Of a stretch of 64,000 nucleotides of DNA, positions 22,772 to 32,500 are shown piece by piece (the stretch's first letter is position 1; each line of letters begins with the position of its first letter). The stretch is from positions 1-64,000 of the forward strand of contig NZ_JACVDA010000009.1 of assembly GCF_016552165.1 (NCBI RefSeq), read 5' to 3'. The translations under genes were made by a program, and so were the position numbers. The notes beneath the pieces are model-generated. The model had not been told where the DNA came from, searched no databases, and was given only the letters and a program-made list of their open reading frames with translations. Source of the stretch: Parvimonas parva (lineage in GTDB: Bacteria; Bacillota; Clostridia; Tissierellales; Peptoniphilaceae).

Positions 22772-25189
22772 ATGAAAAACAAGCAATATATTATTAGAAA
22801 TAAAACAGTCTCTTCTCGTTCGGCTGTTTTATTTTTTGTATTTATAATACTTTTTGCGAGTATAGGTTTTAAATTAGCCTATTTGCAACTGTATTCCAAA
22901 AATAAATACAGCGTTGAAGAATTTAAAGATTCTGTTAGTTATACAACACTTGAGGCTAAGAGAGGTAGTATTTTTGATAGAAATGGAAATACTTTAGCTA
23001 AAAGTATAAGTGTATATAATGGATATTTTTCCACTTTTGATTATAATCGTTATAAAAAATCTAGTGGGAAAATTAAAGATGAAGAAACTAAAAAATTAGA
23101 TAAGATTTTTGATATTTTGCAATTAAATAAAGAAGAAATCTTTGCTAAGGCTGATGAATATAATAACTTATTGATAAAAAAAGATATTACAGAAGAACAA
23201 AATTCTGTTGTTAAATCTGAAAATTCACTTTTAGTAAGTGCTAATAGCAATAAGGAAGTTTATTTTTCGGTTTTAGAATATGATAAATTTAAACTTTATT
23301 CTGAAAAAGCTAAAGAGGTGGAAGAGAAAAAAATCGATAAGATTTTTTCTGTGCTTGAGTTGGATAAGAAGAAAGTTTTTGATAGGGCAAATAGAGGGAC
23401 TAATTTCAAAATAAAGAAAACTATTAGTCCGGATATTGTTAAAGAGATTAAGGAAATAAATTCTTCCATAATCAGTGTTGAAATAGAACAAAATAGAAGT
23501 TATATAAATGGAACTTTGGCTCCTTTTGTCGTTGGTCATGCTAATGAAAATGGTGGACAAAGTGGAGTTGAAAATTTTTTAAACGATAATCTTGCGGGAA
23601 CAAGTGGTGCCAGAAGAGTAATAAGAGAAAATTTGAGTAAGTCTATTGAAGAAATTGTTGATGCTAAAGACGGTTCGGATTTGTATTTAACTATTGACAG
23701 TACAATACAAGAATATGTTGCAAAGTATGGGCAACAATATTTTAATGAAGAAAAACCGATTAAGTTGAGTGTTATAGTTTCTGATGTAACAAATGGGGAT
23801 ATATTAGCTATGGATAATTTCCCAAAATATGATACTAATAATCCTACAACTCCTATCGGAGAAGAGGCAAGTAAAGAATTTGAAACCTTAAATGAAAAAG
23901 AAAGGCTTGAAAAAATATTTGCTATGTGGAGAAATCCTGCTGTAAGTGATAGTTATGAGCCGGGTTCTGTATTTAAACTTATAACTGCCAGTGCATCTTT
24001 GGAAGAAAAGAGTGATACACTAGATTCAACTTTTTATTGTAATGGTTTTATAAAAGATATTCCAGGAATAACTCTTAGATGTTTTAACTGGAAAAATCCT
24101 CATGGGAAAGAAACTTTTACTGAGGCTTTGGATAATAGTTGTAACCCTGCTTTTGTTCAAATGGCTAGACATTTAGGGAAAGAAAGATTTTATAGATATA
24201 TAAACGGTTTTGGGTTTGGAAAGATAACAGGAATATCATTACCTGGAGAAAGTAGCGGGCAGATTCCTAAAAAATTATCAGATATAGGGCCTGCAGAACT
24301 TGCCACAATGAGTTATGGGCATGGTGTTTCTGTAACTCCTATTCAAATGATTACTGCTGCAAATGCAGTTGTAAATGGTGGATATTTATTAGAGCCACAA
24401 ATTAATGTAAAAAATATTGAAAAAAAATCTGATGATGAAATCAAAATAAAAGAAAACGAACCGATTATTAAAAATCAAATTATATCTAAAGAAACAAGCG
24501 ATAAGATGCGTGTTATGATGGAACATGGTGTAACAGATGGTATAGTTAAGAAGGCGTATTCTAATAGTATTAGAATGGGTGGTAAATCCGGTACAACTTT
24601 AAAAACTGTAAATGGTATATATGACGATAATAAAACTATTGCATCTTTGTATGTGACTTTTCCTATTGAAAATCCAAAATATAGTATTTTGATTATTTTT
24701 GATGAGCCAAAGGTGAACACAGGTGGTACCGGAGCATGTGCACCTTTAGCTAAAAAATTGGTTGAAGAAATAGTTGAATACAAACAATTAGTTAAGACAA
24801 AAGATGACAATAATATAATTAGAAAGACGAATGTTCCGGACGTTAGAGGACTTACTTTAGAATACGCAGTAGAAGTTTTAAAAGGAAAAGCGTTAAATTA
24901 TACTGTTAAGGGAGAAAGTTCTCCAAAAGCTATTGTTACAGAGCAAAGTGAGTATGCTGGAAAGACTTTAGATGAAGGAAGTAATGTTGAACTTACTTTA
25001 TCGGAAGATGCAAAATTATTAGTAGTTGATTTTTCAAAAATGAATTATCAACAAGCTATTGAAGTTGTAAATAAAATGGGATACAAATATAAAACTTCAG
25101 GTGGTAAGGGTAAATTTGTATCTTCAAATAAGGAAATTGGAAGTTATATTTCAAAGGACGAAGAAATAGTATTAACTTTTGAAGATTAA
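22772..25189 (+). CDS. Division-specific class B penicillin-binding protein (FtsI/PBP2x/SpoVD type) with two PASTA domains
   Basis: An 805-residue septal transpeptidase. Order: cytoplasmic tail, membrane helix (about 18-40), pedestal domain starting EAKRGSIFDRNGNTLAKS, transpeptidase domain (about 310-680), two PASTA domains (about 690-748 and 749-805). Catalytic motifs: S-x-x-K in EPGSVFKLITA, S-x-N in DNSCNPAF, and K-S-G in GGKSGTT. The pedestal domain contains an internal tandem duplication: residues about 79-143 and 158-222 both read Y-F-S, then K-K-x-D-K-I-F-x-[IV]-L-x-L-[ND]-K, then K-I/K-K. This makes the protein longer than usual. It cross-links septal peptidoglycan together with FtsW. 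Confidence 0.93.
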   Translation: MKNKQYIIRNKTVSSRSAVLFFVFIILFASIGFKLAYLQLYSKNKYSVEEFKDSVSYTTLEAKRGSIFDRNGNTLAKSISVYNGYFSTFDYNRYKKSSGKIKDEETKKLDKIFDILQLNKEEIFAKADEYNNLLIKKDITEEQNSVVKSENSLLVSANSNKEVYFSVLEYDKFKLYSEKAKEVEEKKIDKIFSVLELDKKKVFDRANRGTNFKIKKTISPDIVKEIKEINSSIISVEIEQNRSYINGTLAPFVVGHANENGGQSGVENFLNDNLAGTSGARRVIRENLSKSIEEIVDAKDGSDLYLTIDSTIQEYVAKYGQQYFNEEKPIKLSVIVSDVTNGDILAMDNFPKYDTNNPTTPIGEEASKEFETLNEKERLEKIFAMWRNPAVSDSYEPGSVFKLITASASLEEKSDTLDSTFYCNGFIKDIPGITLRCFNWKNPHGKETFTEALDNSCNPAFVQMARHLGKERFYRYINGFGFGKITGISLPGESSGQIPKKLSDIGPAELATMSYGHGVSVTPIQMITAANAVVNGGYLLEPQINVKNIEKKSDDEIKIKENEPIIKNQIISKETSDKMRVMMEHGVTDGIVKKAYSNSIRMGGKSGTTLKTVNGIYDDNKTIASLYVTFPIENPKYSILIIFDEPKVNTGGTGACAPLAKKLVEEIVEYKQLVKTKDDNNIIRKTNVPDVRGLTLEYAVEVLKGKALNYTVKGESSPKAIVTEQSEYAGKTLDEGSNVELTLSEDAKLLVVDFSKMNYQQAIEVVNKMGYKYKTSGGKGKFVSSNKEIGSYISKDEEIVLTFED
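23006..23437 (+). repeat. Coding tandem duplication in the PBP pedestal domain
   Basis: Two copies of about 65 codons (23006-23200 and 23243-23437) separated by 14 codons. Shared pattern: YFSTFDYNRYK versus YFSVLEYDKFK, KKLDKIFDILQLNKEEIF versus KKIDKIFSVLELDKKKVF, and LLIKKDI versus FKIKKTI. The second copy continues into the normal FtsI sequence (EQNRSY, VVGHAN), so the first is probably the extra one. The DNA copies have diverged, so the event is not recent. Confidence 0.75.
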
Positions 25190-25206
25190 TTTAGGAGATG
25201 AAAATA

Positions 25207-26178
25207 ATGAATATATCAAATTTTGTAATATGGAGTATTTTGTTCAGTTTTTTTCTAACTGTGTTTATAGCAAAAATGTCTATTCCATATTTAAGAAAAT
25301 TTAAACTTGGACAAAATATTAGAGATGACGGACCACAAAGTCATTTATCTAAAGCCGGAACGCCAACTATGGGTGGAATATTTTTTGTGGTTGCTATAAT
25401 TATTACAACAATTTGTTTAGGTAATTTTTCTAAAGAAGTATTTGCTGTTTTAATCGGTATGTTAGGCTTTACATTCATAGGATTTTTAGATGACTTTTTC
25501 AAACTTATTATGAAAAGGTCATTGGGTCTTACTGAAATTCAAAAGCTGATTATTCAATTTATAATTAGTATAGTTGTAATTGTTTTTATAGAAAAAGTTG
25601 TAGGAGTTGACTTGAGATACCAATTAATTCCTTTTGTAAAAGGAGCTGTTAATTTTGGTTGGTTTATATATCCTATACTAATTTTTGTAATGGTTGGAAC
25701 TGCAAATGCTACTAATTTAACAGATGGTTTAGACGGACTTTCATCTTCAGTGTCAATTCCTGTATTTTTAGGTCTTGCAGTAATAAGTTCTTTTAAATAT
25801 CCAAGTGTTTCAGTATTTTCTTTAGTATTTATGGCAAGTTTAATGGGATTTGTTATGTTTAATTCATATCCTGCCAGAGTATTTATGGGAGATACCGGTT
25901 CAATGGCATTAGGTGGTGCTATCGCAAGTATATGCATACTTAATGGAATGATTTTCTACCTACCAATCATCGGTGGAATTTATGTAATGGAGGCATTATC
26001 TGTAATTATTCAAGTTGTTAGTTACAAAACTAGAAATAAAAAGAGAGTATTTTTGATGAGTCCTATTCATCATCATTATGAATTAAAAGGTTATAAAGAA
26101 CCTCAAATAGTTACGTCTTTTGCAGTGATTAGTGGAATTCTATCAATTATAGCTGTATGTTTATTTTTTAATGCTTAG
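25207..26178 (+). CDS. mraY: Phospho-N-acetylmuramoyl-pentapeptide transferase
   Basis: A 323-residue polytopic membrane enzyme (about ten helices) that makes lipid I from UDP-MurNAc-pentapeptide and undecaprenyl phosphate. Signatures: SKAGTPTMGGIFFV (about 48), DDFFKLIMKRSLGL (about 98), ATNLTDGLDGLSS (about 172), NSYPARVFMGDTGSMALGG (about 219) and SPIHHHYELKG (about 285). I prefer ATG 25207, 9 nt after AGGAG; ATG 25198 directly abuts that site and is unlikely. Confidence 0.95.
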   Translation: MNISNFVIWSILFSFFLTVFIAKMSIPYLRKFKLGQNIRDDGPQSHLSKAGTPTMGGIFFVVAIIITTICLGNFSKEVFAVLIGMLGFTFIGFLDDFFKLIMKRSLGLTEIQKLIIQFIISIVVIVFIEKVVGVDLRYQLIPFVKGAVNFGWFIYPILIFVMVGTANATNLTDGLDGLSSSVSIPVFLGLAVISSFKYPSVSVFSLVFMASLMGFVMFNSYPARVFMGDTGSMALGGAIASICILNGMIFYLPIIGGIYVMEALSVIIQVVSYKTRNKKRVFLMSPIHHHYELKGYKEPQIVTSFAVISGILSIIAVCLFFNA

Positions 26179-26191
26179 TTAGGGGATATTT

Positions 26192-27517
26192 ATGGAAGTT
26201 TTAAATAAAAAAGTTTTAGTTGTAGGTTTGGGTTTATCTGGAATTTCAACTATAAAAACTTTGAGTTCGTTAAGAGCCGAAGTTTATTGTTATGACGATA
26301 AAGAAGAAATAGAATTAAAAAATGTTTTTGAAAGTCTTAATGGATTTAATTTTAAATTTATAAAAAATTATAAAGATTATGATTTTGATTTTGTTGTTAA
26401 AAGTCCCGGGATAAAACCGTTTAATGAAATAATTGAATATTTTTGTGAAAATAATGTTCCTGTTTATACGGATTTGGAATTGGCATATACTCTATTTTCA
26501 AAAAGAAAAATTATTGCAATAACCGGAACTAATGGAAAGACTACAACTACAAGTTTAGTTGGAGAAATTTTTAAAACTGCAAATATAAAATCAAAAGTGG
26601 TTGGTAACATTGGTGTAGGTATGCTTTGGGAAATATTTAATTCTGATGAAGAAACTGTAAATATCATAGAAGTTAGTAGTTTCCAACTACATAACACTAA
26701 ACTTTTTAAACCTTTTATAGCATCAATTGGAAATATAACTCCTGACCATATTGATTGGCATGGAAGTTTTGAAAATTATATACAAGACAAATTTAAAGTC
26801 TTTAAAAATATGGATAAAAATGGAAATTTAGTTTTAAACATAGATGATGAAATTTTAAGTAAAGTTGATGTAGAAAATACAAATATTACAAAGATTTCAT
26901 TAGAAAGAAAAGATACAGATTTTTATTTTAACGAAAATAATTTTTATCATAAAGGTGAAAAGTTATTTTCTATGAAAGATTTGAAAATTTTAGGCAAACA
27001 TAATGCTCAAAATGTTTTAATTTCTGTTGCAATTTGTTATAATTATGGTATAGATATGGATACTATAATTTTTGCGTGCAAAAATTTTGGTGGAGTTGAA
27101 CATAGAATTGAATTTGTTAGAGAATTAAATGGAATAAAGTTTTACAATGATTCTAAAGGAACAAATGTAGATTCAACTATAAAAGCTGTTGACGCTTTAG
27201 AAAAACCTATTATTTTGATTTTAGGTGGATATGATAAAGGTGTTGATTTTAATCCTTTGTTTGAGTCATTTAATGGAAAAGTAAAAAAATTAATTTTAGT
27301 TGGAGATACAAAATATAAATTTGATTCTTGTTCAAAAAAATACGGATTTGAAAATAATGTAATAGTCGATAGTTATAAAGAAGTTGTAGAAAAATGTTTT
27401 GAATTAGCAAGCAGTGGAGATAATGTATTACTTTCTCCGGCATCTGCAAGTTGGGATATGTTCAAAAGTTTTGAAGAAAGAGGAAATTTATTTAAGAAGT
27501 TGGTAAATGAATTATAA
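26192..27517 (+). CDS. murD: UDP-N-acetylmuramoylalanine--D-glutamate ligase
   Basis: A 441-residue cytoplasmic Mur ligase adding D-glutamate to UDP-MurNAc-L-Ala. The ATP-binding loop AITGTNGKTTTTSLVGEIF is at about 109, the central-domain block ITPDHIDWHGSFENYI at about 183, and the C-terminal NDSKGTNVDSTIKA (about 321) and SPASASWDMFKSFEERG are typical. Length matches MurD. Its stop codon overlaps the ftsW start. murC, murE and murF are not in this cluster. Confidence 0.95.
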   Translation: MEVLNKKVLVVGLGLSGISTIKTLSSLRAEVYCYDDKEEIELKNVFESLNGFNFKFIKNYKDYDFDFVVKSPGIKPFNEIIEYFCENNVPVYTDLELAYTLFSKRKIIAITGTNGKTTTTSLVGEIFKTANIKSKVVGNIGVGMLWEIFNSDEETVNIIEVSSFQLHNTKLFKPFIASIGNITPDHIDWHGSFENYIQDKFKVFKNMDKNGNLVLNIDDEILSKVDVENTNITKISLERKDTDFYFNENNFYHKGEKLFSMKDLKILGKHNAQNVLISVAICYNYGIDMDTIIFACKNFGGVEHRIEFVRELNGIKFYNDSKGTNVDSTIKAVDALEKPIILILGGYDKGVDFNPLFESFNGKVKKLILVGDTKYKFDSCSKKYGFENNVIVDSYKEVVEKCFELASSGDNVLLSPASASWDMFKSFEERGNLFKKLVNEL

Positions 27518-28620
27518 TGATGAAATTTGATAAATATGCCAAGAAGTTAGTTATGGTAGTTATCTTTTTGCTACTTTTTGGAAGCATAATGGTATTTAGT
27601 ACAAGCTGGCCATATAGTTACAGATTAAAGGGGAATGAAATAGAGATAATAAGAAAACATATAATTTTTGTTGTTTTATCTATTATGGCTATTTTCTTCA
27701 TATCATATATAAATATTTTAAAATTAAGAAAGTATAGTAAGAATATTTTTATATTTGTATTTTTGATGGGTTTTTTAGTATATTCTCCACTTGGAGTAAA
27801 TATTTATAATGCAAGAAGATGGGTTGGAGTAGGATTTTTTACTTTTATGCCTTCCGACTTTATGAAAATTGGATCCATAATGATGATGGCTTATGTGATT
27901 GATAGGTACAAAAAAGCATTTACTTTTAAAAATGTATTTTTTAAATATTTGGCAATAGTTGGAATATCAGCTTTTTCTGTAATGATTCAGCCTGACCTTT
28001 CAACTACCTTAGTAATAGCCGGGACTATAACATCTATGTATCTGGTTGCAGGTATGGATAAAAAAGCAGTAATGTTTTCCGTTTTCGGACTTAGTTTAGC
28101 AAGTTTTGGAGCTGTATTTTTTTTAAAGTCAGGATATAGTAGAACTAGTAGAATTCAAGCCTTTATTGACCCATTAAAATATAGAGATTCTAAGTCTTGG
28201 CAATTAATAAAATCACTTTTTGCAATAACTAATGGTTCTCTTTTAGGTGTTGGTCTTGGAAATGGAAGACAAAAATATACTTTATCTGAGGCACATAATG
28301 ATTTTATTTTTGCAACTATTGCTGAAGAATTTGGTTTTGTAGGCTCTATGTTTTTAATTGGAGTTTATATTTATTTAGCTTATTTAGGAATAATGATTTC
28401 TAGAAATATTAAGAGTTTATATGGAAAAATGATAATATTGGGAATAATATTTTCAATAGGATTGCAAGCATTGGTAAACATAGGTACGGCAACAGGAGTT
28501 ATTCCTCCTACCGGAGTAACTTTACCATTTGTAAGCTATGGAGGTTCATCTTTAGTTATGACTTCTGTAATGATTGGAATTATTTTAGGAATTGTTAGAT
28601 ATGATGTTAAAGGGAGATAA
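27517..28620 (+). CDS. ftsW: FtsW/SpoVE-type SEDS peptidoglycan glycosyltransferase
   Basis: A 367-residue protein with about ten helices of the SEDS family; it polymerises lipid II at the septum with the partner PBP. Motifs: ARRWVGVGFFTFMPSDFMKI (about 93), MIQPDLSTTLVI (about 151), EAHNDFIFATIAEEFGF (about 255) and GVTLPFVSYGGSSLVM (about 332). Start ATG 27517 overlaps the murD stop (TAATG) and is followed by a second ATG. Assigned to FtsW rather than RodA because of its position in the dcw cluster. Confidence 0.92.
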   Translation: MMKFDKYAKKLVMVVIFLLLFGSIMVFSTSWPYSYRLKGNEIEIIRKHIIFVVLSIMAIFFISYINILKLRKYSKNIFIFVFLMGFLVYSPLGVNIYNARRWVGVGFFTFMPSDFMKIGSIMMMAYVIDRYKKAFTFKNVFFKYLAIVGISAFSVMIQPDLSTTLVIAGTITSMYLVAGMDKKAVMFSVFGLSLASFGAVFFLKSGYSRTSRIQAFIDPLKYRDSKSWQLIKSLFAITNGSLLGVGLGNGRQKYTLSEAHNDFIFATIAEEFGFVGSMFLIGVYIYLAYLGIMISRNIKSLYGKMIILGIIFSIGLQALVNIGTATGVIPPTGVTLPFVSYGGSSLVMTSVMIGIILGIVRYDVKGR

Positions 28621-28621
28621 T

Positions 28622-29731
28622 ATGAAAGTTGTAATATCTGGGGGTGGAACAGGAGGACATATATATCCTGCTGTTGCAATAATTGAAGAGTTGAAAAAAA
28701 GAGATAGTAATATAGATATTTTATACATAGGATCTAAAAATAGTATGGAGAGTGAATTGATTCCAAGTTTAGGAATTAATTATAAATCAATAGAAGTTAT
28801 GGGACTTCCTAGAAAAATTAATAAAAAATTCTTTAAATCTATTTTTGTTTTACTTAAAGGATTAAGACAAGCAAAAAAAATATTAAAAGATTTTAAACCT
28901 GATGTGGTTATAGGTACGGGTGGTTTTGTAACAGGTCCTGTATTGTATAAGGCTCATAAAATGGGTGTTTATACAATATTTCATGAACAAAATAGTTATC
29001 CGGGTATTACAAATAGAATATTATCAAGATATGTTAATGCTATGGCAGTTACTTTTAAAGAATCTATTAAGTTCTTTAAAAACAATGATAAATGTGTTGT
29101 TACAGGAAATCCAATAAGAAATAGATTTGAGTTTTTGAATAGAGAGGAATCTCTTAAATTTTTTGAAATAGATGAAAATTCAAAAAATATATTTTCTTTT
29201 GGGGGAAGTAATGGTAGTGAGGAGCTTAATAAAGCTGTTCTTGGAATTTTAGAAAAATTTTATAAAAATGAAAAAATTTCTTTAATTCATGTAACCGGAA
29301 AACTTAATTACGATAAGTTTTTAGAAGAAGTAAAAAACAAAGGTATAAAAATTGAAAATAATGTAAAAATTTTACCATATATGACTGAAATGGATAAGGC
29401 TTATGGAGTTTCAGACCTTGTTATAACAAGTTCCGGAGCGATAACACTTGCTGAGATTTCTAAAATTGGATTAGCAAGTATTTTGATTCCAAAAGCATAT
29501 ACTACAGAAAATCATCAAGAATTTAATGCGAGAGCATATAAAGATATTGGTGCCTCTGAACTTATTTTAGAAAAAGAATTAAATTCAGATTTATTATGGG
29601 AAAATATAGAAAAGATAATTTTTGATAATAGTAGATTGGAGCAAATGAAAGAAAATGCGAAAAAACTTGCTACACCTAATGCAGTTAAAGACTTTGTTTC
29701 AATATTTTATGATGAATTTAAAGGGAGGTAG
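28622..29731 (+). CDS. murG: UDP-GlcNAc:lipid I N-acetylglucosaminyltransferase
   Basis: A 369-residue GT28 family glycosyltransferase that converts lipid I to lipid II at the inner membrane face. The N-terminal glycine loop ISGGGTGGHIYPAVAI, HEQNSYPGITNRIL (about 123) and the C-terminal donor site SSGAITLAEISKIGLASILIP (about 272) are clear. ATG 28622 lies one base after the ftsW stop, with AGGGAGA upstream. The longer frame back to 28592 is rejected because it overlaps ftsW. Confidence 0.95.
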   Translation: MKVVISGGGTGGHIYPAVAIIEELKKRDSNIDILYIGSKNSMESELIPSLGINYKSIEVMGLPRKINKKFFKSIFVLLKGLRQAKKILKDFKPDVVIGTGGFVTGPVLYKAHKMGVYTIFHEQNSYPGITNRILSRYVNAMAVTFKESIKFFKNNDKCVVTGNPIRNRFEFLNREESLKFFEIDENSKNIFSFGGSNGSEELNKAVLGILEKFYKNEKISLIHVTGKLNYDKFLEEVKNKGIKIENNVKILPYMTEMDKAYGVSDLVITSSGAITLAEISKIGLASILIPKAYTTENHQEFNARAYKDIGASELILEKELNSDLLWENIEKIIFDNSRLEQMKENAKKLATPNAVKDFVSIFYDEFKGR

Positions 29732-29733
29732 TT

Positions 29734-31353
29734 ATGTCTGCTGATAAGAGAGAAAAAAAGCCTAGAATTTTTATAAAGAAAAATAGAGATGAAGACATTT
29801 CTGTAAAAGATGAATTCTATGAATATGATAAATTAAAGTCTAAAGAAAAAACTATTGATGAATCTTTTTTTGAAGATTTTAGAAGTGTAGATTTTGAGCA
29901 AGTTAAGCATGAAAAAGAAAAAAATTCTTTTGAAGAAACTAAAAAGGAGTTTTTTTCATCTTCTGATATGATTGAAGATGAGGTGATTCAAGATGTTTCA
30001 GAAGAAAAAGAAATTTTAAAAGAAATTGAGATTCCAAAAGAAATTGAGATTCCAAAAGAAAAAGAAATCTTAAATGAAACAGCCAAATTGGATAAAAAAG
30101 AAGAAATTCTTGAGGAAGATGTAATTTACGATATAGTAGATGATTTTGAAGAAGATATAAAACTATATGATAAAACTGAAGAAGATGACGATGATGATGA
30201 TTTTGGCAGTTTAGAAGCTGAAGATGAAAATTCCAATAATGACTCAGATGAAAAAAAATATGATTCTTTATTTGAAACAACTGAAGATACTGTTTTTGAT
30301 GATAAAAAAGAAGATGAAAATTCAATATTTAATCAATATAGTATAGCAAATGATGAAGATTCATCTGAAGAGGGAAATTACGATTCTTTATTTGACAATT
30401 CAGGATATGTTAGTTTTGAAAATAAAAGTTATGAAGAAGATGACGATGATGATTTTGGTAGTTTAGATGATGAGCCGGAATACAATGTTGACTCAGATGA
30501 AAAATCTTTTGTAAATGTAAGTCAAAAATCTAATTACTATAATGAACTTAAAGAAACAGATGATGAGTTTGAAGATGAATACGAAGAAGATGAAGATGAA
30601 TATTATGTAAATAAAAAAGGTAAGAAAAAGAAAAAAAGAGGAGGATTTAGAATCTTCTTTAAATTCCTTTTAGCTTTTTTAGTTGCTTGTTCAGCGATAG
30701 CTGTTTATTTTGGATTAACTCATGATTTGTTTAAAATAGATTATATAAATATTACCGGTAATGTTGCTAATGAAAAAGAAATTTTAATTTCAAAAAGTGG
30801 CGTTAGTATTGGAGATAATATATTTTTAGCATCTTCAAGTAAAATTGAAAAAAACTTAAAAGAAATTTCAAATATTGAAAGTGTTAAGGTAAGGAAAAAT
30901 TATCCAAATATAATTGAAATAGAAATAAAAGAAAATTATGTTAGTGCTTATATAAATTCACCAAGTGGATTAACTACTATCGATAATTATGGAAAAGTTA
31001 AAGAGGTTGTTACTGATAATTCTAAGGCATCAGGAGTTCAGATAAAAGGAATTTCTGAAACAGGATTAAAAGTTGGAGATGATTTTTCTAAAGATATTAC
31101 AAAAGTTAAATTTTTATTAGATATTTTAACTAAAGAATATTATTCTGAAATTGTTAGTATAGACTTCACTAATGATAAAGAAATAGTTTTAGAATTTAAA
31201 AATTCTTTAAAAGTTACATTTGGAGATTTGAAAGATTATGCTAAAAAAACTCAAGTTATTGGAATTTTAATCAAAAAAATTCAACTTGAAGGAATAAATG
31301 CAAAAGAAATTATATTAAATGTTGGAGATAACCCAATAATAGTAAAAAAATAG
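29734..31353 (+). CDS. ftsQ: FtsQ/DivIB-type division protein with a very long acidic cytoplasmic extension
   Basis: A 539-residue protein. Residues about 1-300 are Asp/Glu/Lys-rich and repetitive: an IPKEIE repeat (about 95-110) and two copies of a module containing D5-6-FGSL, then DSDEK, with YDSLF (about 150-190 and 215-260). A basic patch (KKGKKKKKRGG) precedes one membrane helix (about 304-328). The outside part is a POTRA/FtsQ domain (FKIDYINITGN, then VKVRKNYPNIIEIEIKENY) with a beta domain. Typical FtsQ/DivIB proteins are about 250-300 residues, so the cytoplasmic part is exceptional. The outer domain would bind FtsL/DivIC. The symbol rests on the POTRA region and the place between murG and ftsZ. 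Confidence 0.82.
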   Translation: MSADKREKKPRIFIKKNRDEDISVKDEFYEYDKLKSKEKTIDESFFEDFRSVDFEQVKHEKEKNSFEETKKEFFSSSDMIEDEVIQDVSEEKEILKEIEIPKEIEIPKEKEILNETAKLDKKEEILEEDVIYDIVDDFEEDIKLYDKTEEDDDDDDFGSLEAEDENSNNDSDEKKYDSLFETTEDTVFDDKKEDENSIFNQYSIANDEDSSEEGNYDSLFDNSGYVSFENKSYEEDDDDDFGSLDDEPEYNVDSDEKSFVNVSQKSNYYNELKETDDEFEDEYEEDEDEYYVNKKGKKKKKRGGFRIFFKFLLAFLVACSAIAVYFGLTHDLFKIDYINITGNVANEKEILISKSGVSIGDNIFLASSSKIEKNLKEISNIESVKVRKNYPNIIEIEIKENYVSAYINSPSGLTTIDNYGKVKEVVTDNSKASGVQIKGISETGLKVGDDFSKDITKVKFLLDILTKEYYSEIVSIDFTNDKEIVLEFKNSLKVTFGDLKDYAKKTQVIGILIKKIQLEGINAKEIILNVGDNPIIVKK

Positions 31354-31444
31354 TAGAATTTTATTGAAAAATTTAGTATAATATTAAATAACTGAAAATT
31401 AAAATTAAACAGAAATTAATATAAAAATACAGGAGGAAATTGAA

Positions 31445-32500
31445 ATGGCATTTGAAATGGAAGTATATGGAAATGATTTAGCCAAAATTAAAGTTTTTGG
31501 TATTGGTGGTGGTGGAAATAACGCTATATCAAGAATGAAACAATCAGGTTTAAAAGGTGTTGATTTTGTTGCTATTAATACTGATAGACAAATTTTAAAT
31601 TCTATTGATATAGAAACAAAAATACAAATTGGAGAAAAATTAACAAGAGGACTTGGAGCTGGGGCTAATCCTGCAGTTGGAGAAAAAGCTGCTGAAGAAA
31701 CTAAAGAAGAAATTATACAAGCACTTCAAGGTACTGATATGGTATTTATAACTGCCGGTATGGGTGGTGGAACTGGAACTGGTGCTGCTCCTGTTGTTGC
31801 GGGTATTGCAAAAGAAATGGGAATTTTAACTGTTGGTGTTGTTACTAAACCATTTACTTTTGAAGGAAGAAAAAGAGCTATTCAAGCTGAACAAGGAATT
31901 GAGGCTTTAAAAGAAAAAGTTGATACTTTAATTACTATTCCAAATGATAGATTATTACAAATTTCCGAAAAAAGAACAACTATGTTAGAGGCATTTGCTA
32001 TGGCTGATGAAGTTTTAATGAATGGTATTCAAGGTATTTCAGATTTAATTGCCATTCCAAATATCATTAACTTAGACTTTGCTGATGTTAAGTCAGTTAT
32101 GTTAGACCAAGGAATTGCTCATATGGGAATTGGTAGAGCAAGTGGAGATAATAGAGCTATTGAGGCAGCAAAGATGGCTATTAACAGTCCATTACTTGAA
32201 ACTTCTATTGATGGTGCTAAGGCTGTTCTTCTTAATGTTACTGCTGCTAGTGTTGGTATATTCGAGGCTCATGAGGCTGCTGAATTGATTAGAGAGGCTA
32301 TTGATGGAGATGCTAATGTTATCTTCGGTTCAGGAATTGATGAATCATTAGGAGATGATATTAAGATTACTGTTATTGCAACTGGCTTTGACCCACTTGT
32401 ATCAGGTGGACTAAGAAAACCAACTTCAATTGAAAGCAAATCATCTTCTGCTAAAAAAGATGATGGATTAGATTTAGATATTCCGAGTTTCTTAAGATAA
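31445..32500 (+). CDS. ftsZ: Cell division protein FtsZ
   Basis: A 351-residue tubulin-like GTPase forming the Z ring. The GTP-binding loop [14 protein letters not shown] (about 108) and N-terminal [19 protein letters not shown] are canonical. The C-terminal linker is short (about 25 residues) and ends in DIPSFLR, the conserved tail peptide that binds membrane tethers such as FtsA or SepF. AGGAGG lies 7 nt before ATG 31445. It is separated from ftsQ by 91 nt containing a TATAAT (31377-31382) with a poor -35, possibly an internal promoter. ftsA is not next to it. Confidence 0.97.
   Translation: MAFEMEVYGNDLAKIKVFGIGGGGNNAISRMKQSGLKGVDFVAINTDRQILNSIDIETKIQIGEKLTRGLGAGANPAVGEKAAEETKEEIIQALQGTDMVFITAGMGGGTGTGAAPVVAGIAKEMGILTVGVVTKPFTFEGRKRAIQAEQGIEALKEKVDTLITIPNDRLLQISEKRTTMLEAFAMADEVLMNGIQGISDLIAIPNIINLDFADVKSVMLDQGIAHMGIGRASGDNRAIEAAKMAINSPLLETSIDGAKAVLLNVTAASVGIFEAHEAAELIREAIDGDANVIFGSGIDESLGDDIKITVIATGFDPLVSGGLRKPTSIESKSSSAKKDDGLDLDIPSFLR

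Noticed and set aside
29939-30325. 128-codon minus-strand frame opposite ftsQ
   Set aside because: It is the reverse of the acidic GAA/GAT codons, giving a Leu/Phe/His-rich shadow; no start signals.
30181-30500. Recent DNA-level microsatellite expansion in the ftsQ Asp runs
   Set aside because: The GAT/GAC runs are short and interrupted, so slippage may occur but the larger repeated modules are diverged protein-level repeats, reported instead as an architecture.
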